In this document: in pieces, positions 35,554 to 46,797 of the stretch
How the letters are laid out: each line of letters begins with the position of its first letter
How positions within the stretch are numbered: position 1 is the first letter of the stretch
DNA from: Cystobasidiopsis lactophilus
Lineage: Eukaryota; Basidiomycota; Agaricostilbomycetes; Agaricostilbales; Chionosphaeraceae
Reading direction: 5' to 3'
NCBI GenBank assembly: GCA_001599975.1
Contig: BCIO01000004.1
Span: forward strand, 2,949,328 to 3,013,327
DNA: 64,000 bases
The notes under the pieces: model-generated
What the model saw: the letters and a program-made list of their open reading frames with translations, nothing else
Told to the model about the DNA's origin: nothing
Databases searched by the model: none
Made by a program: the position numbers and the translations under genes

Positions 35554-35915
35554 TCACCTGAGTCTAAGGCTGGTAGGCCTCAAGAGCGAGGGGAAGCCAC
35601 CTTTGTCACTGGCGGCGGTGGCGGCATCTCGCTTTAATTTGTCCTCGTACCAGTCCCCGCCCTTGAGACCGACCAATGCGAAAGCCCCTAGTCCAAGCCA
35701 TAGTACCTGCAACCCCTGAATTGAGTGTGCAGAACTCCCAAGGCCAGCGGGAAGCGTACGATCCTCTGGTAGGGCAAGACCTGCGCTTTGAACATGCATT
35801 CAGCATCGGCGCCCCCATGAGCGCTCAAGGACGAGGAGCGGACCGCTTTGTAGGACTGCCTTAGCGTCTTGTTGTTGATGTGCGAGCCCACATTTTGGAC
35901 CGGGTCGCCCGCCAT
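35554..35915 (-). CDS. Small single-pass membrane protein, possibly mitochondrial
   Basis: Three short exons are inferred, starting MAGDPVQNVGSHINNKTLRQSYKA. An intron with GTCCGC donor and GCGCAG acceptor, a second short exon (VLPYQRIVRFPLALG) and an intron ending GTTGCAG follow. The last exon carries one hydrophobic helix (VLWLGLGAFALVGL) followed by DWYEDKLKRD and a basic tail. The product would be about 85 residues. Size, a single helix and the basic C-terminus resemble small accessory subunits of respiratory complexes, but I cannot name one. It starts only 59 bp from the RPA3 gene on the opposite strand, so the two share a promoter. Confidence 0.5.
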
Positions 35916-35974
35916 TTCGTGCGCCTGCTCCAACAAACAATTTCCTGGACCGCGTCGGCGATTCACTTCACATC

Positions 35975-36559
35975 ATGAACGTAGGTCTTCACCTTCGCGC
36001 TCTTGCCGTGTGTATGGGTGTGAAGGAAGCGATTTACAGGCCACGCCACGCGTGAATTCGGTCCGGCTCAGCGAGTTCCAAGGGAAGCCGGTCAGGTTCA
36101 TTGGCAAAGTCATCCGCGTCCGTCTCTTGCCCTTCCTCCCCTTGGCCATTGCATCTTTGGCTTACTTGCGACGGGATGGACAGCTGGAAGGGGAGACGGC
36201 GTTATTAGAAGCCTCGGACAAGGGCCAGGTCACCGTCAAGCTCACTAGAGGTCCGTTTGGCGCTTCACACTTTTAGTCAATGGCATCAGCTGTGGACTTA
36301 CGATTTGTCGCTCGAACAGATTCTAACTACGCCGACTCGTACGTCGAAGTGATCGGCAAGGTCGTCGAGGACAACACGATCCAAGAGTTCACCTCGATGA
36401 ACATGGGCGACAACATTGGTGTGTTCCTGCCCCCTCCCCTTTCGAAGCTCTTCCTTCTCGACTGAGCTTGTCGCTTTGGGTGCTCACACAGATATGGAGC
36501 TGGTGGAAGCCGTCGTCCAGCTATCCTCCAAGTTCAAGGACCTGTTCCCTGAAGACTAA
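35975..36559 (+). CDS. RFA3: Replication protein A 14-kDa subunit (RPA3)
   Basis: A two-codon first exon (Met-Asn) is followed by ATPRVNSVRLSEFQGKPVRFIGKVI, the classic start of the RPA3 OB fold. Later exons are EGETALLEASDKGQVTVKL, DSNYADSYVEVIGKVVEDNTIQEFTSMNMGDNI and DMELVEAVVQLSSKFKDLFPED at the C-terminus. The order and length (about 115 residues) fit the smallest subunit of the trimeric single-stranded-DNA-binding complex used in replication, repair and checkpoint signalling. The same complex is the platform for the ATRIP-like protein encoded at 4-7 kb. Three or four introns with GTAGGT/GTCCGT/GTGTGT donors are inferred. It is divergently paired with a small minus-strand gene. Confidence 0.88.
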
Positions 36560-36782
36560 AGCCCGCGCGCCGTTTTTCGCCACTCAGGAGGGCGACGTCG
36601 ACGCTTGTAATTCTAGAGGTTCTGGAAACTCCATTTACACACTCTTGCTCACTCATGCTCTCCGTTCGCCGGCACTGGTACTGGGTAAAATGTTGGGTGC
36701 AAAATGGTATGCGCTCAGTCCACGCTGGACATCCTGAGCGAGTGAAAGTCGAATAAGGAACACCCTGACCACCCCCCTAAAT

Positions 36783-38219
36783 TCACCACTTGCACTTGCC
36801 GTACTTGCCCCTCCAATCCCACCCCGCCGCCAAGAACGAGTCCTCCTTCGCCAGCTCGCCCACCGTCGCGATCCCCGCCAGCTTGGCCGAGTTGATCGCC
36901 GTCGCTACTCCTTGTCCAGTCTTTATTCACACCATCACGTTAACTTGGGGTTGTTCATTGAGGAGGAAAGGAAAGGAAAGGGCGCAACGAACATTCATCA
37001 CATCCCCAGCAGCTCGGACGCCAAACACGTTGGTCTGCCCGCGCTCGGCGGTGGCGATGATGTTGCGTGCGAAGCTCCGCTTGTACTCCAGCTTGAGCGA
37101 GTCCACCAATTGCGGCGCCCACTTAGGCGACGTCTCTGTCATTTCCCGACACAAAGCAACATCAGCGGTCGCCGTAGATAACAAGGAGGGAGAAAGCGCA
37201 TACCAGTGACGATTAAGAGACCTTTGAAGTCTTGCTTCTTGCCGTCCGAATAGGTCACTCGCACGGCGGACTCGTCGTCGCCCGGAACGGCGTAGGCGAA
37301 GGAGGACACCCGGCGAGGCTCGAACTTGATGCCGAGCGCTTTGGCGCCGTCGAGGATACCAGGCCAGGCATCTGGGTCGATTAGTTGCTTAGGGTTTAGC
37401 TTCGCGCCGTCGAGAAGGATCGTCGTGTCCGGGTTGAGCTGGTGAGTCCCAAGTGAAAAGTCAGTCCAGCCGTCTTGGAAGGCTGCATAAGGCTGCAAAA
37501 GGGATGGAAAATGGGAGAGCATACAGTGTGGAGTTGAATAGCGTCAGTAATGCCGCCAGTAGTGAGGACGGCCAAGGGACCCTTGCTGTGCTCCCATCTA
37601 TCGAAGGCGGTAATCAGCAATAACCTATTAAATAATAAATAAACAAAGCGACCCGTCACAATATTCACACCAGAAAGCTCCTACGCCCCAGACTTCGTTA
37701 ATACCTCGTTTGTTGGGCAGTTTGTCCCACACCCCGTTGGCCATGACGATCTTGCGCGCCGAGTAGGTGTGACCTTGCTTGGTGTGCGCGACAAAGTACT
37801 GGCTGTCGCCCTTGTTCTCCAGGTGGATGATGGTCTCGTTGGCGTAGTGGATGTTAGGGTATCGCTGCAGCTTGCCCCGAGCCCAGCTTCGCACGAGCTT
37901 AGGCGGCGTCCCATCCAAGGCGATCACATCATGCATCTCGTGTGTTCTATTGTTGCGATACTCCTGGCTGTCGACGAGCAAAATGTTGCGCCCCATTCGG
38001 CCAATTGAGCTGGCCGCTTGAAGTCCGGCCGGACCTCCTCCTGCGTTCACTCCCTTTCAGCTGTGGTTGGCTGAGACGAGAGGGAAGCAACGCACCGATG
38101 ATAATAACATCGTACTGGACGTGCTTCCAAGGCCGAGGACCATTGTCGCAGCCGTTCCAAGCCAGAGCCAAGCCGGCGAAGGCGAACCAAACGCACAACC
38201 TTTCCAGAAGCCCGACCAT
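36783..38219 (-). CDS. Thioredoxin-reductase-like FAD oxidoreductase with signal peptide
   Basis: The first exon encodes a signal peptide (MVGLLERLCVWFAFAGLALA) followed by the start of the FAD-binding strand YDVIIIG. The next exon supplies GGGPAGLQAASSIGRMGR, completing the GxGxxG dinucleotide motif. Further blocks are HEMHDVI, IVMANGVWDKLP and FWCEYCDG, with a redox CxxC pair where thioredoxin reductases have CATC. Then come ILLDGAKLNP and NVFGVRAAGDV (second FAD motif with conserved GD), ending AINSAKLAGIATVGELAK and a tail with Cys (YGKCKW). Total length is about 370 residues. Relatives include thioredoxin-reductase-like disulfide oxidases such as gliotoxin oxidoreductase; a signal peptide implies action in the secretory pathway or outside. 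The NADPH-domain GxGxxA motif is not obvious. Confidence 0.78.
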
Positions 38220-40653
38220 CTTCCACGAGCAGTTCTCAACAGAAAGAACGAAGGCAGCAGTTGGTGGAGCAGAAGCAAACAGCTGAGGAAAGTTTGAATT
38301 TGACGATCAACAAAACATCGGATCATCCGAGCCGAGCCGACCCCATCAACCGGTGGTTTTTGGAGGGTTTCTCTTCTGGCCTTTGGTATGATAGACGAGC
38401 CTTAGAACACTCTGACATCGGGCCGGTCTCTTTTGGAGAGAAGGAAGCCGAAGGGGGAGTAAGAGCGCTTAGCGTTGAGGCCGGAATAAGAGCTCGAGTG
38501 GCGACTGAGGGGCAGGTGTTACAACGGGCAGGTGCCCTAGCTGGCCCTCTAGACAGCAAGCCACAGCATCTATCTTTTGAGTGCACTTGGAACAGAAGCG
38601 GAGTTTTGGAGTGGGCGGCCTGAACTGGACGGCTCACACTTTTGTAAGACATGACGCTCGACGCGCCAAGGAGCCACAGCGACACCGTGTCCGAGCGTAA
38701 CAGAAAGAAGATATTTGAGGTCCTAAAGGAGTGCGACAAAGAAGAGAGTCGCACTCTCCAAACTACAGCGAAACAATGGGGCGCTTTCGATTAGGAGTCG
38801 ACTTGGTGCACACTCTTGTCTATAGTACCAAAGAGTCTGCACACATCTAGTGGTAATGATGGTATGCGCTTCAAGGTGCAAGGCATTCGAGGAGGGCATG
38901 TTGGGCAGCAAAGTCGCATGACTCGCGCGGCATAAGGTCTTTCGCGAGACAGTCGCAAAGCAGGTTCCTTCTGTCAAGGCAAAGGCCATTTGGTGACACC
39001 AAAACACACAAAGATCATGTAACGGGAAGCATTTCCCTTCGTGGCTTCGTTCGAGGGCCGGTCAGATTGCTGGCACCGAGCCCCTCGCCGCCGCCACTGG
39101 CCAAGGTTCGTCCGAGGAAGCATCTCTGGCTCTATCGCATCACACAGAATGCCAAAAGTGTAGCAGCATTGGAACCCATTGCCAAATTGTGAGTGCTCGT
39201 CGGGGCAATGAATATTGTAGTCTGCGAGTGGCGCTCGAAATGTCGCGTAAAATTGTCGCTTAAAATTGTCGCTAAAGAACAGGGCGCTCTACCCCTTCTG
39301 ACCCTAATCTCTCATCTTCCTACCGGCTTTCCTCAGATGCGATCGACTATATCATCTCTGATTCCGAACCGCCCTATGTAGAGCCATCAATGTCCTGCAA
39401 GCTGCGTCTTTGGTATCTGTTAACCGACGCCAGAATAGACGACAGGGGCCAAAACAAGTTTTTAGCCTGTTTCACAGCTGGGTCGTATTGCCAAATCGCT
39501 TCTGTCAACTTTCACGGCGCCGTTGGCGGAGTTCGGGGGGGCTCCAGTTCTATGTGCATAAGTCAAAGCAACCGCCAACGGTTAGCCCTTTTTTAAACAA
39601 AAATTGTACAAATCGGTTCGATTCCCGTTGCTTGCAATTACCAAAAAACATTTTCATGTCGGGGGGGAGGCTAATGATGACTGTTAATAGAACAGTAGGA
39701 CTGAACCCAACAGCTGGGGTCCAGGATGCTAAAGACTTTGACTTATGCGCTGAAGTGATTCCAGTGCGCCCACAAAGGGGGCCCCTTCCCTTTTGCTTTT
39801 TTTTGTTGCCAAATCTTCTATAGTGCCCTCTCTCTGTGCGTTTTCGCCTTGCACGGCTGGCCAGCTTTCTGTCTCTTCCATTCCCTGGCGCGACCTCCTC
39901 CCGGTTTGAAGGCCTACGATAATCCCAGCCGAAGACGTGCAAATCCGGTTGGAATGGGCGTCTTACCAGCTCCCCTTGGGCACAATGTCAAGCAGAGAAG
40001 CCAATCCGGAGAGCGAGGGCATCTCAGCTGGCTACCACAAGGGTTGGCATGCTCGAGCTCCGTGGCGTGGGACCAACCAATTTGCCACAAAGCCGAACGA
40101 TGGGCTGGGGAATTCTCGGTTGTATCCAGAACAGGTGTCGGTCGGGCATGTACGAGAGCAGGGTTTTGGACTTTGTAATACACGTGAACACTTGCTGCGA
40201 GTCTTGCTTGATCAAAGCCTTATGCCCCATTATCGCATTGAGCTTCCTTTCATCCTGCCCTCTCTCTCCCCCTCGGATCGCGCAGTACAGCTTGCAGTTG
40301 AACTGATGATCTGATAAGAGGCCGGCGGGTGTAGCCGTCTGAGATGATGCGACACCAGCGGCACACAATCTGTGAGCACCATCATTTTGTGCGCCTTAGA
40401 GACAGGTAGGAGGTCTCTGAAGGTAGACGCAACTCACATTGTGCTGCAGGATGGTGCGGATGGAGGCAGGCTGGTGGATCTGGAGCGAGGGTGAAGCGAG
40501 CGATGGCGAGGCGAAAAGCTGAGTTGATCTGCGGAACGGAATCTCGACATCGATTGAGCTCGAAGCGCAATAAGCCAAAGGGGCAATGCTCACCTTGACC
40601 GGCCCGACTCGAAGCTCAGTTTTGCCGCTTCTCCCGACCCGAGTCGGTGCGCC
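38220..40653. other. Long intergenic stretch, AT-richer, no supported gene
   Basis: This covers the upstream region of the flavoprotein gene and the downstream region of the Atp23 gene. The part 39190-39830 is richer in A and T than the surroundings, with T and A runs. It contains a small tandem repeat at 39241. An open plus-strand frame at 39937-40314 and minus-strand segments at about 40382-40593 (starting MSIAPLAYCASSS) are protein-like but could not be tied to a splice model. No transposon hallmark such as terminal repeats was found. Confidence 0.3.
39241..39275. repeat. Short tandem repeat, 13-nt unit
   Basis: The unit TGTCGCKTAAAAT is present twice, and a partial third copy follows (TGTCGCTAAAG). 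It lies in the AT-richer intergenic stretch. It has no evident function. Confidence 0.6.
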
Positions 40654-41513
40654 TTAGTAGATCTGTGGCGTGGGAATGGCGACATGAGACTTTCGTGGAC
40701 TCATTAAGGTACGCCCAGTAACGCACCTCGTCGAACGGCCTGGTGTCCGGCCAGCAGGAGGCCCAAACCTGGTTGACGACCTTTTCCGCCGTCTCCCTGT
40801 CCGGGCAGGCCGGGTACATCTCCACGCTCAAGATGGCCCTCCGCTTAACGCATGCCTATTGTAACCTTGAGAAGCGCTCGAAAAGGTTGAAAATGAGGGC
40901 AGCAGACGAACCTGGTGCTGAGCTCGAAAGTTTGACCGGTAATGGCGCTTCCACTCCCTCGTTAGCCGGCAGTCGCCGCTCAAGCTCGCCGCTCGAATCT
41001 GTATTCCAAGTTCATTACTTTGCACATCCTAGGATGTATAGGCAGAACGATGGGCATACCTCTGTGCAGGCCAGGTGCTTCAAATTGAGCGGGTCGATGT
41101 CGAACCGCCTGTAGTCGTACTCGTGCACCATCTCGTGGGCCAGCGTGTCCTCGAGGTGCTTCTTGTCCATCAGGCGGTTCTGGCAGACGAGGATGCCGAC
41201 CTCGGGGATGTAGCCGCCCGCGCGGCCCTCGTCGCAGGGGGAGCAGTGGATGGCGACCGGCTTGGCTTCCTTGGAGAGCAAGGCGATGTGCGACTCCATG
41301 AACTTGATCATCGGACCTGTTCATGCAAGAGCTGGCTCAGCCACAGTTCAAAAGCAAGGGCTGAGGCAGGCAATGCGACGAACTGGTCTTTTTGAGGTCG
41401 GCGACCCATCGCTCGCACCTCGCGCAATCCGCCGCCTCCTTGGCCTCGCCCTCCAGTCCATAGCCAGTCCACTCTGACAGCTTGGCCGACCACGATTCGA
41501 ACAGGCCGGTCAT
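40654..41513 (-). CDS. ATP23: Mitochondrial inner-membrane metalloprotease Atp23
   Basis: The protein begins [12 protein letters not shown]. It contains [11 protein letters not shown] and [12 protein letters not shown] (conserved Cys pairs), then the zinc-protease motif HEMVHEYD (HExxH). [18 protein letters not shown] and [14 protein letters not shown] follow, with the C-terminus [17 protein letters not shown]...DTRPFDEIY. All are Atp23 signatures. Atp23 processes and helps assemble subunit 6 (Atp6) of the mitochondrial ATP synthase. The last two residues come from a tiny terminal exon: an intron with GTGCGT donor runs to a CCACAG acceptor and leaves ATC TAC TAA. At least four exons are present; about 240 residues, the usual size. 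Confidence 0.92.
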
Positions 41514-41782
41514 CCGTCAATCGTCTGGGTGCAACCGCTCCCTCTCTTTCCCGACCGTCCACATTTCAAAGCGCACTGATCCGTGGTTCTTTGTCGCTCA
41601 TTGCCCCTGCCTTTCTTGGGACTTGCTTGGGCCTCTTGCTCCGTGTCTGTGCTCCTGCTGCCTGGACTTGGCACGCACACACTCCTTTCAAGGGCGCATC
41701 CGAGTTGCACAACTTCTACTTTCATTCTCGCTCGGCCTCGACAAAGCTCCTCTCTTGGAAAGCGTCCAGTAGCTAGTGCAAG

Positions 41783-43250
41783 ATGGGAAAGATAGAGAGG
41801 CAGATAGTGGCCCAGGAGACGGCGGAAACCCTGGCGTTGATGCATGTTCGTCCGACCTTCCATTTCTCAAAGCGAGCTGTCAAGGCGCTGAAGTTCGAGG
41901 GCGTTTGTCGAACAGGGCAAGCACTTTGACCACACGATCGCTGGCAGAGAGTCCATGTGCCGCCATCGCCTGAAGCTCATCGAGCTGTGGGACGTCAAGG
42001 AGGGCGACATGATCCTCGAGATCGGCGCGGGACATGGCGAGGGCACCGCGGCGCTGGGGGCGGCAGTGGGCGAGTCGGGCCATGTGTCTGGCATTGATTT
42101 CGCGCCTCCTACTTATGGTGAGCTCCTGCGTCTCCCCCGAATTCCAAGGGAATTGCATCGACCATGGCATTGCACACAGGCGCACCTTTGACTTTGGGCG
42201 AGGCCAACATGGCTTTGAAGCGCTCGAGGATCGGCCACCGCTTTGACTTCCACCTCAACACCAACGTGGACAAGTTCCTCTCCGAGAAGCGCCATTCGCC
42301 TAGGCGAGAGTTCCAGTACAAGTGGGTTGACCTGCCTCCCTTGAAACAATTTCATCGTTGTTTAATGACCACGACGATCCACAGCAAGGTCGTCTTCTCC
42401 CACTCGCTGTGGTACTTCAAGTCGCGGGACGAGGTGCTCGAGTGCTTCAAGTCGCTCTGGGCCAAGACGCCCGCCAACACAGAGCTGTGCATCGGCGAAT
42501 GGGGTCTGGCCTCTTCTTCCCTCGAGGGCGTCCCCCACGTGCACGCCGTGCTCACCCAGAACTGCCTCGAGTACCACAAGGAGTCGTCGCTCAACAACTG
42601 CCGCACTTTGCTCTCGCCCGCCTGCATCAAGGAGCTGGCGTGGGAGGCCGGCTGGGAGGTGGACACCGAAGGGTTCTTTGAGCCGGAACCGGACGTGGAT
42701 AATGGCAGGCTGGAAGTGGGAATCGTACTCAGCGCCAGGTGGTGGTTGGAGGTGGAGAAGAAGTGCCAGGAGCTCGAGCACAAGTGGCCCGGCATGATCC
42801 ACTCCATCCGCCAGCACTGGGAAGCTCTAGGTTCGTCTTCTTCCCTGTTATCGCTCGAGATAACCTCTTGTTGAAGGTCGAACAGACATGGCGACGGACA
42901 CGGTCGGCTTTGAGCGGGTGCGCACAATGGACTGCTACTACGGCAACTACAAAAAGCGACCGGAGCAAGGCGGCGAGCTGCCCCCTCGCAGCGGTCGGCG
43001 CAACTACCCCTACCACATCGACCCGGATGCCGACTCGTCCTCTAATGGCCGGTCGCGGTCCAGGTCGGCGGCCAACTCGCCGAACAAGAAGCGCCGCCGC
43101 TCCGGCCGCAACGGTGGCTACGACGACGACACGCCCGAGTCCACGCCTTCCCCGCTCATCGCTCTGCGCAAGTCGCCTAGGCGCAATGCCAACACTCATT
43201 TGGATCCGGACGTCGTTTTGGTCTTGCGTCAAAGCAGCCGGAAGCGATAG
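41783..43250 (+). CDS. SAM-dependent methyltransferase with extended basic tail
   Basis: The core shows the class I methyltransferase motif I (MILEIGAGHGEG), then a SAM-binding acidic strand (HVSGIDFAPP). The substrate half is VVFSHSLWYFKSRDEVLECF, IGEWGLA and LEVGIVLSARWWLEVEKKCQ. After an intron the last exon continues ERVRTMDCYYGNYKKR and a tail rich in Arg, Ser and Lys with NKKRRRSG, a possible nuclear localisation signal. The first exon-exon join after MGKIERQIVAQETAETLALM (near 41850-41905) was not resolved. This family of fungal methyltransferases acts on small molecules or unknown targets; the extended tail is unusual for it. Confidence 0.72.
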
Positions 43251-43834
43251 CCACCTTCTCGTCTACTTCCTCTCTCGTCCTTTCCACTTTCACCTTCTCC
43301 TCCTCTCTCTTTACGAACATTGTAAACACCACCTTCCGTTTTGCCACTTTTCCCTCGCGCTTGTTCTTGTATTGCCCACCACACCCTCGTATGGACTTTG
43401 TTTTCTGCTCTTCTTTGGGGGACCTCTTTCTGCTAACAAGAGAAAAGAGAAGCGGGAGATGGGTATGAATTAATACAAAGTACTAGGAAGCTTTGTTGAA
43501 GGCTCCCTCCGAAAGATTTGAACGAGGCGAGAGAGCAAAACGTCGAGCCCTGCAGTCTCACCGAGTCCCAAGAAACAGTTTACGGGAAGGTCAAGAGGTA
43601 GGTACAAAGAAGGATGAGGAAGATTTTGGAGGGAGGTAGAGGGAGAGGAAAGTACAAAGCGCCCAAGAACTTGCGTGGTGGCGCCTGCCCAGAATCTTTT
43701 TTTGCCAACGGAACAGAAACAACAACAACACCGCTTGTGTGAGGGGAAAGACGAAGGGTTTAGACGACCTTTGTGCGCAGCTGGGAACGAAGACGATGTG
43801 TTTCTAAAGAGGTGGACTTTCTGTTTTGGGTGGT
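43251..43834. other. Gap between convergent genes
   Basis: The 3' ends of the methyltransferase and the Shr3-like gene meet here. The first half is pyrimidine-rich. No gene is supported. Confidence 0.45.
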
Positions 43835-44998
43835 TTACTGGGCTAGCGACTTCTTCTTGCGGCCGCGCTTCTTGGGCCCGGACGGGCTGGTGACGCCGTC
43901 GTCTGAAGGGGCGGGGGAGGAAGGCGAGACGACCCTCAGAGTCGGTTCGGGCGACAAGAGGTTTTTCGGGGCGGCCGCCGAGGAGGTGGTGGCGGTGGCG
44001 GCGGGCGCGACGGCGGACCTGGTGTAGCGCTTGCCCTTGATGGCGGGCTCGATGATGTTGGTCGTGGTGATGATGGTGGTGTTGATCGGCTTGGTCGGGG
44101 TGGCGGTTTTCTTCACCACGGGCGTGATGGGCGGCGGCGGGGCGGTGGTCAACAACACTTCGTCCACCGACGAGGACGAGTCTTCCGCGAAGAACTGTGC
44201 GTTGACAAAGGCGAGAAGTATTCTCAGCCGTGTGAGACTGCGAATGAGGTATCCTAATCCAACGCACCTGCCCGGCTTGGAGCGCGATCACGCCCGTCAA
44301 GCAAACCGAGACGGTCAAGTTGGTGGAGGCCAAGTTGCGCAGGGCTTCGAGCACGACGTGATTAGCGAAGGCCGCTGCATTTTGTATTGTCGGGATGTCT
44401 ATTCGCCAGAAGAAAGAAACGGAGTCGAGCAAAATCAAAACAATAACAACGCGAAGATGTGAATGATCCGACGAACCGTCTTTGATGGACGAGGCGATGG
44501 AGGAGAGCCAGGCAGCGTAGAGCACTGTACAATCGACCTCTGCACCGATTCCCATGGAATACAGGGAGAAAGTGGACGCACCGAGGGAGGCGCCGTCAAA
44601 GAGGATGGCTGAAGTGGTGAGCGAGGCGAGCTTGGAGAGCAGGCTTCCCAAGCCGACGGCGACCAATGTGCCGTAGATGTAAGCGAGCCAGACGGGCGAC
44701 TGCAGCCGGTCGACGTAGTACTGCAGCGCGTTCGCCTCGGAAGCTGGGTCGGTCGGGCCAGCATGCCAAAGCACGCCGTAGTCGACTGTTGCCACTCGCT
44801 GCTCAGCACACCAAACAACCACCAGGCAGCAGCAGCAGCGTGAACACACCCAGCCAGTGGCAGAACACACTCCTTCAAGAAGCGGGCGCATTAAAATTCA
44901 GCATTGCCATCTCGACTAGATGAGCCCGCAGCAGGAGCATGCACGCACCCAAGCAGCAGCGCGCTCGAGACGACGATCAAGCCAGTCCGGATCGCCAT
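43835..44998 (-). CDS. Shr3-like ER membrane packaging chaperone
   Basis: The first exon gives MAIRTGLIVVSSALLLG, a first transmembrane helix close to that of Shr3. The next exons give YGVLWHAGPTDPASEANALQYY, a second helix (VWLAYIYGTLVAVGLGSLL), AILFDGASLG (the FDG motif of the Shr3 domain), a third helix and then LTVSVCLTGVIALQAG as the fourth. The C-terminal cytoplasmic tail is long, rich in Pro, Thr and Ser, and ends in a basic run (KKRGRKKKSLAQ). Shr3 helps amino-acid permeases fold and leave the ER. Exon 1 to exon 2 splicing was not resolved exactly. Four helices and order agree with the family; sequence identity is modest, so the call is tentative. Confidence 0.6.
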
Positions 44999-45609
44999 GA
45001 TTGCTGCGTCGTCGTCGGGATCCCAAGACTTGATGACTTCGACGTCGAGGTGCACAAGGTACCGCAGCTCACCTTGCCGCCCGACTTCCATCGGCCGCCC
45101 CTTCTGGGATGCTTGCTCGCTGCCTCGATTGCTTCTGAAATGCTTGCTTGTGCTGTTGGCGCACCCAGCCGCTGTCCTGGACCATTGCCGTGGCCTTGCC
45201 CGCCACTTTGCTTCTTGAAAGACTCATGGACGAGCATCGAGGCGGGCTGGTCTTGATGCTTGCGTTTCCCGTTTAAATGTCTGATACATTCGACTGCGTT
45301 GGTGAAGATTAGCATAGCGCTGGACACAGGGAGTTTGCCACCAGGAGCCCAGCATTTGATGTGGACTGCTCGCGACCGTCCTGGCTCCGCAAAGTCCTGC
45401 GCTGGACATCTGGTAAGTAACCTGTACAAAAACGTGCCGACGTTGCTCGTTCCGGAAGACGAAGACAGGGTGGACAGATACGTTTCCGAGTTCTCAAGTC
45501 TGTCGGATCTTTCCCTTTATTTGGAGCGTGAAGCACTTTCAGAAAATTCATAATTCCACGGTAATTGTTGGGCCATCGACTGGCATCGTAGAGCCAGGGC
45601 CACAATCGA
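44999..45609. other. Intergenic stretch with an old copy of the duplicated flank
   Basis: No gene is supported. Around 45092-45145 the sequence resembles that at 48768-48822. Near 45322 it carries the motif GACA-GGGA-TTTGCCACC, which is also found near 46349, 48998 and 52683. This suggests a more decayed piece of the segmental duplication described to the right. Confidence 0.45.
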
Positions 45610-45977
45610 CTAGAGACCACCCCACTTGTTTTCGCGCCGCAGTTGTTCTTTGCGCTCCTCTGGGTCTTTGTGGCGCTTCCTCTCTGCGTTTTTGGTTTCG
45701 GCCCGTTTTTCCTCTGCGTACTCCCTTTTCGCTCCGTCTTGCGCCATTCTCAACAAGTGGCCAGTGCGCTGGTCTTCTGCGTGTTGGGCATCCCAAACTC
45801 TGCCGACCAGTCAGTGATGGCCCCTCTTATCGCATCGCGCTCTCCTTACTCCTCCGCCTTCCGGTCGCGCTTGAACTGATCCTCGACCAGGAGGCGTGAA
45901 GCGCCAAGCGCAGGCCGGGTCCAGTTCCTGGTGGTGAAAGGACTACCAGTTTCGCCAAAAGCGTAGTAGGTCTTCAT
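45610..45977 (-). CDS. Small charged protein, unknown function
   Basis: Two exons (45977-45850 and 45799-45610 on the minus strand) join across a 50-nt intron with GTAAGG donor and GGCAG acceptor into 105 residues. The N-terminal half is MKTYYAFGETGSPFTTRNW...RLLVEDQF; the C-terminal half is a long charged helix (EYAEEKRAETKNAERKRHKD) ending ENKWGGL. No signal peptide or membrane segment is seen. The gene is too short to be conspicuous as a single frame, but splice signals and charge pattern support it. The family is not recognised. Confidence 0.6.
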
Positions 45978-46797
45978 GCTCGGAGATTTTCCCGCGGATT
46001 GTGGATAAGAGTCGCCCATGGCCCCCCTTGAGGCTTCCTCTCTCGCTCAAGGCGGTACGGCGTACTGCGACCTCGGCCTCGAGGCCGAATGCGTTCGCTG
46101 GAACAGGCGCAGACTTGCTCGCACCTGCCCCTCTGAAAAGTCTGAGAGCTATACTGTGCATCCATTAGTTGAACTGGGGGTTGCGGATTCTGGTCGTTGT
46201 GGCAACTAGCCCGTTGCCAGAACCTAGCTTGCTGGCCTTCCTTGACTTCGCTCCTTCAGCCAATGATTTCTCAAGACTGAACCATGTCCAGTATCCACTC
46301 CAAAAGGCCTGAATTCATGCACGGTGGCTGGTAAAGAGGCTTGAGAGCTGGACAAAGGGAATTCGCCACCAGAACCCTGGCTTACCCGTTCGCATTCGCT
46401 TCTTTCTCAAGAATCCCTCGTCCGTGTGCTGTGATGCTCGGTCGGAAGCGAAAAGGTCTTCAAGCAGCTCCGCATGCTGCGTTCCCGGCTTCATGTCTTG
46501 GAGAGAATACTTAGGCGCTCGAGGTCGAAGCTAGTGGCTGAAGGGCAGGTGTGGTTACAACGAATGCTGTTCGTCTCACTCTCCTCTACTTGGCTATGGC
46601 CTTCATGAGAGGTCTACGGGACGTTGTCTACCTATGGCGCACTCGGAAATTGAGGAATCCGTACTTCGCGGTGTTTCAAAAGTAGATACGACAGAAGGCG
46701 TCTTCTGGCATTTTCTGTCTTCTCATGAGAGAGGTCGTGCACTTCTTTCTCTCTCACCACCGCTTACAAGCCTCAACAATCTAGCCCTAAGTCCAGC
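45978..46797. other. Intergenic region upstream of gene X copy 1
   Basis: There is no supported gene. It contains one copy of the short motif GCTGGACAAAGGGA-TTCGCCACC near 46349, shared with other flanks of the duplicated region. Confidence 0.35.

Noticed and set aside
39190-39830. AT-richer block as a transposon remnant
   Set aside because: No terminal repeats, target-site duplication or transposase-like frame could be seen.
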